Assembly: GCA_023079485.1 (NCBI GenBank)
Contig: CM041084.1
Coordinates: 15,962,609-16,026,608, forward strand
Direction of reading: 5' to 3'
DNA from: Archilochus colubris
Lineage: Eukaryota > Chordata > Aves > Apodiformes > Trochilidae
DNA: 64,000 bases
Shown here: piece after piece, positions 11,001-23,300 of the stretch
Position numbering within the stretch: the first letter of the stretch is position 1
Layout of the letters: each line of letters opens with the position of its first letter
Notes under the pieces: generated by a model
What the model was told of the DNA's origin: nothing
The model's input: only the letters and a program-made list of their open reading frames with translations
The model's database searches: none
Made by a program: the position numbers and the translations under genes

Positions 11001-14000
11001 GGGTTAGCAATGATTGCCATTGAGTGAGAGTGTGTAGATAGATGGATGAAGAACCATAAATTAGAAAGAGCAGTTTTTGACCTAGAGTACTGAGTTCAGT
11101 ACTGCTTGTTTGACATTTTCCTCACACTTTTTCCAAATTTAAGATATTTTTTTTAATAGATGTGTGCTTTTGGAGAAGAGAATTGCTGTACTTTTATTTT
11201 AGCAAATTCAGATTGGCACTGTTTAAACTGGTACTTGTTGAGTTTACTGCTCAGATGCATTTATCAAGGGTAGGGGTATTTCAGCAACCCATGGACTCCA
11301 GTCTGAAGACTACTTGTTTCAAAGGAGAAAATGTTTGATGATATTAAATATTCTTTTGCTTGAGGACCTCATGTCCTTAGCTCAAACAAGAGAGTGGTTT
11401 CATTCAAATTTGGAATTGTTCTGATGTTCCTTTCTTTGGAAATGGGGTTAAAAGTACAGAAAAACAATGTTGAGAATACTGTATACAGTAGCCATGTAGG
11501 CTGTTTGGCTCTAAAGGGGCAATGAAATTTATTTTGGAGTAAATGCAACATGTTTGGCTTTGGTCTCAACTTCCTCTATCTACCTAGGGACCCTCTTCCC
11601 ATAAGCAAAGTCATCAAAACCTTTTCTTATTACTGAAAAAACCCCACTGCATTTGAATGAAGTCTTGTGAATTCTCATATAATAGCAGCTTTATTTTATT
11701 TTGTGAGGAACAATGATTTCAAAGTGAAAAGTGTTTCTTACAGAAAAATAAACATTTTATGAAACACTGCAAGGAAAAGTGGATTTGTAGCCAGTATTTA
11801 AGCTGTTTTGCTTAACATTGCAAGAATAAAATTGCTAATGCTTCAGACTTATTACCATATGCTTTCGTATTCACTCAGACCAGAATTCTCTTATTCTTGA
11901 GTCCTTTCTATTTTTGTGATATAGGCTAAATAAAATAAACTTAAGAGTTATTAAAATATAATTTTTAAAAAAAAGCTTCTAAAAATTAAGAAAAAGGTCT
12001 GCATCTCACAAGGTAAGCTATAAGGGGTTTAAATAAATAAAGATATTGGAGTACTCTGTAAATGACAATGAATAAGGAAATGAGCATTTTCTGTATCTAC
12101 TATTTTAATCTTTACCCTTCTAATACTTTTAGGAACCTAATTGAATAATTATCAGTTCTATGAAAATGAGATGACATGCTATCAGTAGTTAAGGTAAAAA
12201 TATATTGATCTTCTGCAGATTACAGGTAAGGCCACTAATTAAGCAGAAATTCCAGAAAATAATAGTTAGAATGATGAGAGGACTGTAAAACATGATCCGT
12301 GGGGTTATTCTGAAAGAGGTTGTGTTTAGCTTTAAAAGTACTGGAGAGGGACCTGTTTTCATATTGAAGAGACAATCATGAAGACAAAATGAATGATTTT
12401 TTTTTTTTCTCCTGGATCAGATGGGAAGTCAGGAAATGTATTTACAGCTGCATGCCAGTTCTATGCAAGGCTGCTGTTTCTATGTCTGTAGAATCTCAAA
12501 AAGGGCTGAGAGCCAGGCTAGAAGGCACTCAGTCCCTTGCAGCTATTAGACTGAACTGTTGATTTGTTGAGCAATGCTCTAATCCTGCATGTTGCAGCCA
12601 TCCTTTGCTCCTGCTGTGTTGAGCTGTTTGGTCCATTCTGTGCTCAGTGCTTGCCTTTCCTCATGCCCTAAGGAGCTGACAAAGCTCTGTTGGCAGAACA
12701 CAGTTTCATGAACAGCCCTCACCTGGAGCATTTTCTATCATTAGAAATCTATCGAACTTACCTCTTGTTACTTGGGTACGGGCAGAAAGGGTTGGATGAG
12801 GTGTTGCCATTGTGTATATGGCCCCTGTCATTTTCTCAGATTGTTCTGTTCAGTTTCTGTGTGTGCATATAGAGAGGTTCTGTTTGTCAAATTTCCACAT
12901 TAAACAAAAGCTTCAGGATACATCTGGTCCTTTCCTCCTGGTGAAAGTGTCTGGTCTTCATCAACTACCCCAACAAGTTCCACAGCACCCAAATGAATTT
13001 AAATATGTGGCACATGATTTTCAAGGTACTTACCTGGTTTTGGTTTTAACCACATTAAGCTAGCTACTTTTCCATTTTACAAATAGAGAATGGATGGAGT
13101 GTCATTTAGGAAAGTGGTGGTGAAGCAGGAAATTGGTTGCTCACCATGTTAGTTCATGCAGTATAACTTTTGCTTTAAATTTACTATGTCTGGACTAAAT
13201 GTTAATGCTGAACTTCTGTGCTGCTAATCCCACACTTAGCTGCTTTCATACTCGTTCTTTCTCATCTGTTCTTGTCTCTTGGTTTATGAACATAACAAAA
13301 AATTAGCAAATGCCTTCATTCAGCTTGGGTGATGCTAGCATGAAGACATGAAATTATGAAATTAGGAATAGTATAAGACGTAGATTTGCAGGCATATTCC
13401 ACTGTTCCATTTCACTGTTCATGAAGATGTTTGTTAGAAGTGTCAATAACTAGGTACTGAATAGATAATGAAGTACTTTTTTTCCAATTAAAAAATGTGA
13501 TGGGAAGGTGCAATTTAGATACACAGAGATGATAGTGTATATGGCACAGAGAAGCAAGAGTAGGATCACCAGGCTGATCATTTGCTTACTTTGTGTCTCT
13601 ATTGGTTTTCTCATTACAGACCTGAATTTTTAGCAAAGTTTTCTTGTCCTTAACAATATCAATACATCATTTTATTTGGCAATTTAGAAATGCTGCTTTT
13701 TTCCCTACAAGGTTACTTTCTTTCATTTCTAGTGCGCTGTGCTTTTTTATTGGCTTTAACAGTTTAATTCATAATAATTACATATTTGCCATCACTGTTA
13801 ACTGGCCATAACACTGTCACACATGCAAGCACTCCATAACCAAGTTCTGGCTGAATCCAAGTTGCACCAGCAAGTGCTTGTTTAAAGTGTAAGTTAAAGC
13901 TGCAGCCTCTCCAAGCAACACTGCTGATTTGCGTTGATAGCACCCGGTTTAAAATAATGCTGCTCCAATAATTTGTAAGTCTGTACATAACACACCATTG

Positions 14001-14309
14001 TGTAATTTTTGCAAAGTGTAACCTGACAAGAAAAATGCCCTTAAATGTGTTCTATTATAACACTATTACCGCGTTTTGTAACTTAGAAAATGACTGTAAT
14101 TGTGCACACAGTTCTGAAAAATTATTTCTGAAATTGGCAATGCAATTAGAAATTTCTGGAAGAGTTCTGTGTGGAATATAGGTCATGAATGTTGGGTAAA
14201 GACACTTCTCAAGTGTCATCCAGCACAATCCTGGACTCTTAGCAACCTTATCTCTAAGGGCTGAACAGATGCTAGTGTAGATTTAGATTGAGCCTGAAAA
14301 ATTTTGTAG

Positions 14310-14531
14310 ATTCAGATTAGATTGGACCTAAGAAGTTTTTTCCTCTGAGGTGGAGAGACACTGGAACAGGTTGCCTGGACAAGTTGTGGATTTCCCCTTC
14401 CTGGAAGTGTTCCAGTTCAGGGTAAGATGTACAACCTGATCTAGTGTAAGTTACACCTACTTAGGGCATAGGGGTTGGACTAGATGAACTTTAAAGCTCT
14501 CTTTCAATCCAAACCATGCTAAGTTCTATGC
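14310..14531 (+). mobile_element. CR1 LINE, 3' end fragment
   Basis: The + strand contains ACACTGGAACAGGTTGCCTG, GACAAGTTGTGGATTTCCC and GGTTGGACTAGATGAACTTT. It closes near AAGTTCTATG, a decayed ATTCTATG tip. These are the ordered landmarks of a CR1 3' end in sense orientation relative to MPP7. The start is gradual and approximate. Confidence 0.87.
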
Positions 14532-15164
14532 TTGGAGCCTGCTTTGAATTCTTTTAACACAACTACAAAGGTTTTGATAATCTCATAGCACTTTGTTCTC
14601 AATATGCATGTTTATATGTTGGCTTTTTTCGTGTAATGGACTTCAAGTATGCGTATGACCTGGAAAAGAGAGCAAGCATTGGCCACTTCTTTTTTCTGGT
14701 AGCACATTTTTTTTCTGTAGCACAAAAATGAACTCAGCAGAAATCACATCTGTTTATTGCAACTTCAGGGTCTTGATAACAGGCTTCTTTCCTATGATAC
14801 CCACAGTGTTGACGTGAGTGAGTTCAACCTTCAGTGGATGTAGTGTTTTTTAAGTTAACAGAATTTAACAAAATTACCTCATGTTTGCTTTTAGGCCTCA
14901 TTTCTGTGAATGAGTTGCTTGCTTAAAGGAGTGCTAAATGAACTAGTTACCAAGTTCTAGAAGCTCCTCATTTTTCCACTGCATTGACTTCTCCAGTTAT
15001 AATCCTCCATCTTTACCCCCTTGAAAAAAGCACAATGCCCTTTAGCAGCAGATGAGATAAGGCTCAAATTAAAGAGTCTATTTCTGAGTTTCCATGTAAA
15101 GAATTTAGATTCCTTCTTCGTTATTCCCTTGTTCTAGCTGTTTGCAGGGGCTGGAAACAAGTGG

Positions 15165-15498
15165 TGGAAAAGCAATCACTCTCCACTGGCCAACAGAAGC
15201 CCATCCAGTCCCCAGGCAATGGCTGCTTTGGAAAAAAGCATGATATGTATGGTATGGAATATCCCTTGGTCAGTTGGGGTCAGCTTTCCAAGTTGTGTCC
15301 CCTCCCAGACTCTTGGCCATCCCCAGCCCCCTCACTTGAGGTGCAGTTTGAGAACAGAGAACACCTTGGCACTGCACAAGCACTGCTCAGCAAGAGCTGA
15401 AACTGTTCTCAGCACTGTTTTGGTCACAGATCTACACCACAGCACCATAGGGTGCTATGAAGCAAATAAGCTTCCTCACAACCACGCCTGGTACAACA
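15165..15498 (+). mobile_element. Old endogenous-retrovirus LTR (avian type), partial
   Basis: It contains GTATGGAATATCCCTTGGTC, TTGTGTCCCCTCCCAGAC, a C-rich stretch (CCATCCCCAGCCCC) and TGCTCAGCAAGAGC. The second copy at 41530-42000 shares these in the same order, as GGATATCCCTCGGGACAG, CTGTGTCCCCTCCCAGC, ACCCCCAGTG and AGCTCAGCAAAAG. This arrangement matches an LTR family common in birds as I remember it. It could be ERVL-like, but the family name needs a repeat library. Target duplications were not found, and the ends are approximate. Confidence 0.65.
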
Positions 15499-17489
15499 GC
15501 TTATGTCAGACAATCTTTCTGGTTTTTGGAAGTATTTTCATGCTGTAGTGATACAGAAGCTTAAAATTCTTTTATTATAGTGCAAGTTTTTAGTTCTTCT
15601 TTTAAGGTTGCCTAACATTGCTATTCTGAATACTTAATACTTTGACACTGACTCTTAACTGTTCAGGCAGAATTATTTCTAGGCCATTAGTCTGCTTTTG
15701 AATTCTTACGAACTTAATGCTTCTCTGCTCTTTGGAACAAAAGACTGAAGAGAAAATTGCTCATCTGTTGTGATGAAACTTTTTGCTGTGGAAAATTGGG
15801 CCAGGGTTGAGGTATCTGAATATCTGTTTTTATGCCTTCAGAGGTTTGCTTTAATACTTGTAACATTCTCTCAGAAGCTTTTCTGCACTGTGCAATCACT
15901 TAATTTATATTTGAGGCAATTTAATATTGCTATGGGGAATGAAATTATCTTTGCAAACTTTCAGTAGTTAGTTATGATTTATGCATTTTTATTTTGTTTG
16001 TCTTCTCTAAAATACATAATGCTAAATTCTTAGCAATATTCTATGCCTTTATCTACAGTTCAAGTCTATTGGCCTGAAGAGAATGTGATTTTAATGTCTA
16101 TATGTGTTCTGAGAAGTCAGTTTTCAAGATGTTTCATTGAGTATGCAAAATGAGTTGGCATTTGGTTTGCTGCTCAGTTTTCCTACACCTCATGTTCATC
16201 ATGCCATGACTGCAGTTGTTCATACATTTAAGTTCATTAGCCTGCTGAAGCTGCAATTGTAAGTACTATAGAAAGGCTTGAGAACAAATTAATAGTTTTG
16301 CATTTTTTTCCGTATTTCTGTGCTGTGTAAATAGGCTTACAGACACTCATTGAAAGATGAAAATCAAGCAAAAAAATTGCCTAAGTATTCTAGTTCCTTG
16401 TATTTAACGCAGTAGGGTTCTGGGAGGAGGAAAGGAGGGAATAAGATGATCTTTTAATTAAAATTCTACATCAAGCAAAATATGCATGCTGATTTAGTGA
16501 TGGTATGCAATTATAGCTTGGTAATGTTTTTATGGCTATTTTCATTTATTTCATTATAGCCTGTAAGAGGTCTTGGATTGTGAACCCATGCAAGTGGTCA
16601 AGCCAGTGTGTACAGAAGCTGCAGAAGCTGTGAGGCTTTTTCAGTGCTTTTATTTTAGGTGCTCATAATGGTACACTACATAGAATATAATGAATAAAGC
16701 AGTTAGGGGAGATGTTTTGCCTACTGTTAGGGACTTTCTATAGCAATAAACTCAAAGCCTGTCTTCTAGACATGTCTTGGTACTTCCAGTGTGTGTTTAT
16801 ACTGGCATCTAGTTCAGATCAGGAGTGCATTTTAAAAAACAATTTCCCATCTTCTCAACTTGTGCTGCTCTTGTTTGCATAAGAAGCATCAGCAGACCAG
16901 TACATGAGATGGATTCCTTCCTGTTCAAACTAAATAAGGAGATCAGCTGGTAATGGGTGTTCAGCAGAGGATACAAGTCTAGGCTAGTCCAGAGTAAAAT
17001 CCCAGAAATGTACATAGTATAATGTGGTTAGATCCTCAGTGCCAAGTATTCTTTGCATTAAACAATGATAATGTTGCATGTTTTCAAGTGCATAATTAGC
17101 TAAATTTTGCAGGTAGCTTATATCCATACTGAGAGATATATCACCCAGTAAAATCATACCCACACCAGGTAGATTCCTTCTAACTGAAATAGTCTGTTCT
17201 GTTCTATTTTATCATCCTATTATGAAAATAGTCCATTATGGAGTTCCGGCTTCATTTCCTAGAAACTTCATAGGTGGAAAACATTCTAAAAGATTTCTAA
17301 TAAATCTTATACTATAATACTGATGCAAACTCCCTTTTCTGAAGGGAGTAGTATGTAGTTTGCAGGTATGTAGTATTGTTCTGCAGAGCCTTTTGGAAAA
17401 GTTCTGCTTATGCAACTGTACTACAGGCCACTAACTACTGATTAAATCAATAAATTTTTCTTGTATTAAGGAGAACTTGCAAGTGTTCT

Positions 17490-17690
17490 CTGTCATCCTT
17501 GAAAGGCATCAGAGATGACCCAGTCCTCAGTGAGTGGGGAAAGGCAAGTGCTGTACCCATCTTCAAAAAGGGCCAAAAATGCAACATGAGGAACTACAAG
17601 CCAGTCAGCCTTTCTTCAATCTGTGGGAAAATAATGGACTAAGTAATCTTGGAATATGTGTCTGGACACATGGAGATAAGCAGTTGTCTG
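17490..17690 (+). mobile_element. CR1 LINE fragment, reverse-transcriptase region
   Basis: The + strand reads VPIFKKGQKCNMRNYKPVS and then LSSICGKIMD, followed by a TAA stop at 17640-17642. In the same frame it continues VILEYVSGHME. This corresponds to the conserved start of the CR1 reverse-transcriptase domain (NYRPVSLTS, GKIME). The stop falls inside the domain, so the copy is dead. It has neither 5' part nor 3' tip. Confidence 0.82.
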
Positions 17691-19053
17691 AAAATGCATT
17701 TTTGCCTCACTGAGATTTTTGCTTTGTCAGTTGAATTGCACCCATTCTGCTGTTCTACTGCATTCAGGAAGCTATTATATGTATGTGCTACTTATATTAT
17801 GAACATGTTATCTATCCAGAAGTTAGAGATGGGTGATAACCATAGGAGAGCAGTAGGAAGTAGCAATTTTATGATGCATTTGATAATTTCATATTGATAT
17901 AAAAGGTAATCTGTGTATTTTTGATTGCAGCTTTGTGCACAGACTGGTGCTTTTTAAATTTTCTTAGTTAAATACTTTAAACTACAAAGAGATGGAGCTT
18001 TATATTGTCATACAGAGATCTGATTAAAAAATATAGATTCAGCTAACAAGGCAAAATACTATATTAAATAATATGTTATTAAAATAATATTTTAAAATAC
18101 CTGTATTTAATCTCAAATAGAAGTGTGCTGAGGATGCAGTGTCTTGATACATAGAACACTTCGTGTTTATCCTTAGAGTTACTGTTTGAGCCAGCACAGT
18201 ATAATAATAACCTGCAAAAGTTAGTATATAATTCTGTCTAATAATAGTTAAATTTTCCTGCCTAATTGATTAGCTCCAGATGTGGTTAGGCAGGTCCACA
18301 GTTCTTCCATAATCAAATAAAATCCTAATGGTTTTCTTAGATGCTTAACTGGATTCCAGTAACCACTGCTAGGAAAAGAAAAATTTCAGCCATTTACTTA
18401 GTTGTAGGCAGGGCTGATAGCCTGTTAAATTTACACAGTACCTCCTAAGATGTTTTTTTTTGTTACATGAATTGACAGTTTTATAACATTTTAAAAAGAT
18501 GTGTTATGCAAGAATGTCTCAGTGCTTTTTTGTTTTGTGTTTGTTTGTTCTCCATGTTCTGAAGATAAAAGGTGCTTTGTATTTATTTTCTACATGAGGG
18601 ACAAAAACTTGCTGCTCAGAATAATTTTCAAGCTTAGCAACTGTGTTGCTTTCGTGCTTCACCTTGACATTTCAGAACTTCTGCGTGTTTTTAACTAACG
18701 GTCTATGGAAATAATTCTATAAGGATTAGAGGAACTATGAAGGGATCCACCAAGCATCAGATCTTGCTGTGCTACATTGCATTAGCAGAGTACGGTATGG
18801 CTCTAGCTTCAAGGAACCTATAGTGTAAATGAGTAAAAACAGACGTGGACTTAAAAAGTCTTATGAAGCACAGCAGAAGACAGGAAAAATTACCAGCTTG
18901 GTTGTCACTGACATGACATTATCTTATTATGGGTTAGCTTGTGGGAGTTCAGTTTAAATTCAAAAGAAAAGGCTGAGTCCTGCACAGCGAGAGGAGTGAG
19001 TGCTGCTCAGGGTAAAATTAAGCAGAGCAAAGCTAATGTGGAAGAGGAGGAAA

Positions 19054-19348
19054 GGTTGGAGGAAACAGTCAGTGCATAAAATATAAGATCTGGTCAACCC
19101 CAAGCATTTTCCATGGCCCACTGGTTTGGTTGCTCTTTACAGCTGTCCTTGCCTGCCTGGCATCATTCTGTTCCTCCCCCATCAGTGTGCTCGGGAGGGA
19201 TAGGGTATCTTTGGGGTTCCTGGACCCCAAGGATGAGAGGGGCTCCCAAGCTAAGTCCTGAGCCCGGTGGCCTTTACCAGACCTTGTGTTCCCCTCCTTG
19301 CCAAGCGCAGAAGTCCCCGATTTAGCTCCTTCTGCAACTCCTCCAACC
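19054..19348. repeat. GC-rich block bounded by 10-bp inverted repeats, unassigned
   Basis: This segment is clearly richer in G and C than the surrounding intron. It begins GGTTGGAGGA (19054-19063) and ends with the exact inverse, TCCTCCAACC (19339-19348). It is open on the minus strand (19350-19069), but the predicted peptide has no recognisable family. An AATAAA occurs 36 bases after it (19384-19389). I saw no target duplication. It may be an old non-autonomous element, part of an LTR, or simply a GC-rich island. Confidence 0.35.
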
Positions 19349-20285
19349 ATCTGGAGTTCATGCCACCTCCAGAGCAGCAGAAATAAAGTAGAAATCTAAG
19401 AATGTGGTGTCTTTGCATCAGTTCAGATTACAGTTGTCTTCTTTTTTAAAATTTTAAAATACCTTCAGAAAAATAATGTAAATAGAGTTGAATGTTAAAT
19501 AGACTATTTTATGCCATTATGAAATAACTTAAAAAAACCAACTTGTTGGAAGCTATAAAATATTTTGACTCTTTTAAACTTGCACACTGGAAAACTCTGA
19601 ATTTTGAAACTCATGACTTGTGGAGGAGGGAAGAGGCTGGATATTTAAATTATGGTGCATCCTTTCCTCTTGTGAAAGAACCAAAGCACACTGTATTTTT
19701 ATGTTTATAACTGCCTATTAAATGCAATAAATGCTCCTAAATGACTTAACTAGCTGAAGCAGTGCCTTTTCCTTTCACGTGTGTTAGAATTCCTATTAGC
19801 ACTACTTTGCCCTTGTTTCTGAATTACTTCAATGACGACAGCTGCTCCACCAAGCTGTCTGTCAATATGTGGGTGGCAGGCTATTATTTCACTTCATAAA
19901 TCATAATTTACAGGGGGTTTTATATCCATCTTGGGGATAAACACTTTATGCTTTGTGTTTTCAGCAGCAATATAAAATGTAATTGATACTTAAAACAATA
20001 TGTTAGAAATATGGACACAGAAAGCCAGGAGAGAAAAATCACAAATGTTTAATTTTTCTGTGGGCTGGTCTACATACTGAGCATTTTTTCCATCTGATTT
20101 CATATTCTTAGCACTTCAACAGAGGATGATGATGAATTACATTTACATAATTGTTGCCCATAGGTTACTGTAAAGGATGTTTCTTTAGTTACAGGCACTC
20201 AACAGATCAATTAGCTCAACGCAGTAATTTTGTAACGGATCTTTTGCTGCTAAATAAATGTGTCTTTTGTGCTATTGTCTTCCAG

Positions 20286-20363
20286 ATTCATGAAAAACTG
20301 CATTATTATGAAAAACAGAACCCAGTGCCCATACTCCATGGTGCAGCAGCCTTGGCAGATGAT
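20286..20363 (+). CDS. MPP7: MPP7 exon: end of first L27 domain and linker (26 codons)
   Basis: This 78-base exon is phase 0 on both sides and runs from [11 protein letters not shown] to [10 protein letters not shown]. The first half is the last helix of the N-terminal L27 domain, and the second half is the link to the second L27 domain. Family knowledge: tandem L27 domains let MPP7 bridge DLG1 and LIN7 proteins, so this exon lies inside the assembly module. The acceptor is TTGTCTTCCAG and the donor is GAT|GTAAGT, a near-perfect match to consensus. Its frame is open upstream and runs a few codons into the intron, as expected by chance. The following exon resumes in frame with LAEELQ. By recall of the mammalian protein it starts at about residue 53. 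Confidence 0.93.
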
Positions 20364-23300
20364 GTAAGTGTCCCCTGCTGAGATCACTGGTACCAAGCCT
20401 ACCAAAAAACTGTCTGCAAGCAGAACTCCTCATAGTGCAAACATATGAATGTAATCCTCTGAGCTGAAATCATAAGAAGCTGCAAATGTTTCCAAAGGTG
20501 CTGTCATCACTGGGCTTGTTGCTGATATTACGTTGATTTTTATTCACTTGCCTGTTATAAAAACATTGCATCTAGATAGCCTCTTGTTCTGCTTTAGTAA
20601 CTACGTAATAGAAATTACAGGTTGGAACTCTACTGGGAAGGGGAAAGCTGTCAACTATTAGTGTTTTAAGAAAGTCACAGACGAGAGGAATGCTTTGGAA
20701 AAATAAAGACAAATGAGATAGCAGCACTGCTGACAGAACATGAAAAATGATAGATAGTAGTACAGAAGTGAAGCAAATAAAATATCTAAGAAGGAGGCTT
20801 GTAAAAAAAAAAAACCAAACTAAACACCAAAAACTACTTAACAAAAAGTACAGTAGTGATTTATTTATATTGGAGCTTTCCAAATTACCTTCATAACCAA
20901 AAAATAAATTTTAAAAGTGGTCAGCATTGATGGAGTAGTTAATTTCCTGTTACTATAATTTTTATTTTAGAGAAAAAATTGAACTTGCCGTTTCTTTCTA
21001 TTTGTTTAATTCTAGCATTCAGATGAATTGTGCACACACCTGTATAAATAATGACTGAACTTTAGGTAGGGCAGGATAGAGAAATGTTCAATAAACTGTG
21101 GTTTAGGTGAAATCCAGAAATCTTTGTTGTAATTGATGATCTCAGGTTATTTTTTTGGAAAAGGCAATATGTATTAAGATTCATTTCAAAGATGGTATGT
21201 TTGAAACTTCCCATACTTTATAGATGTTTTAAAATCTTAACTATGCTTCTATGTAATTAATAGCTTTTGATTTTTTTCAGTTTTACAAATGGTTAGATGT
21301 TATGAATTGAGAATGATGACATTTTAGTAAAAGCAAAAAAGCCTATTGAGAAAAGGCTGTAATGTAATTTAATCATATTTCGGTAGGAGGCAAGCTATAT
21401 CCTGTAACATACCAAATAGAATAATGCATTAGCTTTGACATCAGGCATATATTAGTAATATTTTTTTAACCTTCAAGTAGCTTTAATAATGTTGATAGTA
21501 ATTTTGAAAATTAGAAAGCTGGTTGAAATTCTCTTCATTAAGTTCTTGGTGACATATTAATAATCCATGTTAACATTTTTGTTATGGATCTCAGGGATAG
21601 AATTCTTAATAAGAGTTATTTCTTATTTTTGGATGCAAAACACAGTTCTGGATATTTTCAGAAATGCTGAGCAATCTCGTTCTTTGTTCAGCCCCATTTG
21701 AAATGTATAGTTTTGGAAATCCCCAAATTATGTGTCACTCCTCAGTTGAGAGAGGTCAGGGTTTTTAAACCTATTAATGTATTATTATGTATATATGGTA
21801 GCATTTTTAAATGTGGGTGTCTCTAGACATATGTCTACTTTTTAAGCACTGCTTCTTTTTAAAGATCCTTTTGCTGATTCTTCATTTTTACTTCTGTGTA
21901 GCTGAGCAGCTGGTTTTATGGGCACCGTCCCATGGAATCAAGATGTCCTTTGGCAGCCATTTTTCTGCAGGATTTTCTGTTTCAAGTTATCAGCAAACTT
22001 TGTGAAGGTTAATTTACATGCAGCAAGTTTTGTAACTCCCAAACCCATGAAGTTAAAGAATTAAACTCCTGTTCAGTTTTTGACACATTTGTCTTACTGT
22101 TTGTCAGCATCAGGGATTTAAGAACATGTTGGTGATATGAAATTCACTTTTATTTCAATAGATTTTAAATTAATGTTTTGTTTTCCTAGTGGTAGTAACT
22201 GTCATACAGTAAAAAAAGAAGATATTAACAACTATGTATTTCCTGTTTGATTTCAAACTAGTGTTTGTGGTGCTGCTAATCTAAAAGTTATTTAAAGGAA
22301 CGTGGTTTTATTCTTCTGGGTTTTTAAAAGCAGTTGCAGAGGTAACAACTGTGCTCAGGCTTCTTTTCTAAACATTTTTATATTCCTAGCTGCCATACAT
22401 TCTCTCTCCCCAGTGAATTTTAGGCTGAATTTCCCATCAGAGGTTGTTTGCCTCTTAAAACAGCAACATCTGATGTAGGAATCTTGATATCACGGAAATG
22501 ATCTAAACATTGCTGGCAGTATAGGTACATAGAGAATCACAGAATGTTTTAGGTGGGAAGGGACCTCCAAGATCATCCAGTTCAACCTTTGACCAGCGCC
22601 ATAATCTAACTACTAAACCATGTCCTTAAGGACCAGCTCCAAATGCCTTTTAAATACCTCTAGGGATGGTGACTCCACCACTGTCCTGGGCCATTCTAAT
22701 GCCTGAAAACCCTCTCAGTGAAAAAATATTTCCTAACATCCAGCCTAAACCTCCGCTGGTGCAGCTGACATCCATTCCCTCTGCTCCTATAACAGTCCAC
22801 TAAAGAGAAGAGGCTGTTTCCCTCCTTGCTACAACCTCCCTTAAAGTAGTTGAGGAAATCAATAAGGTCTCCTCTAAGCCTCCTCTTCTCCAGACTAAAC
22901 CCCAGTTCCTTCAGCCACTGCAGATGTCTCTAGGTTATTAAGACTGTTCTGGCAATTTTAAAACTTTCCCCAGAAAACTTAAACCTTCAGGCCCTAGTGC
23001 TTCTCGTCTCACCAGCCTCATTCCGTATCAGCCCCTCTCCCTTGCATTGTTTCCCCCTTTTTATAGTGGCAACTTTTCATGAGGATCTTGGTGAAATATT
23101 ATAGTTCCCTTAACAGAGAATCATAGAAGAGTTTCTCAGACAGCTTTTCCTGCATTCTTTGGCATAGGGGGCGATCAGCATGGTATCAGTGTGTGCAGAG
23201 TATGCCATACAGCTTGTGCTGCTATTGGTAGCTGTCACAAATCCACACGGTTCAACAACAGATAAAAATCCATTAAAAACTGCTAGAAACACAACAAAAG

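Larger units (their letters stand above)
1..20285 (+). other. MPP7: Intron (partial) upstream of the first visible MPP7 exon
   Basis: No MPP7 exon encoding the N-terminal L27 residues was recognised here, so the stretch is read as the 3' part of an intron of at least 20 kb. It ends with a pyrimidine-rich acceptor, GCTATTGTCTTCCAG, before 20286. It holds CR1 fragments at 3045-3150, 4508-4650, 6291-7345, 14310-14531 and 17490-17690, and LTRs at 3244-3563 and 15165-15498. It also holds GC-richer unassigned blocks near 3850-4260 and 19054-19348. The remainder is AT-rich with short T runs and no supported gene. Whether a promoter or alternative first exon of MPP7 lies here cannot be decided; no CpG-rich segment was seen. 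Confidence 0.7.

Noticed and set aside
20572..20883. Hydrophobic minus-strand frame of 103 codons
   Set aside because: It is the complement of A-rich sequence, giving F, L and S runs; no membrane-protein family was seen.
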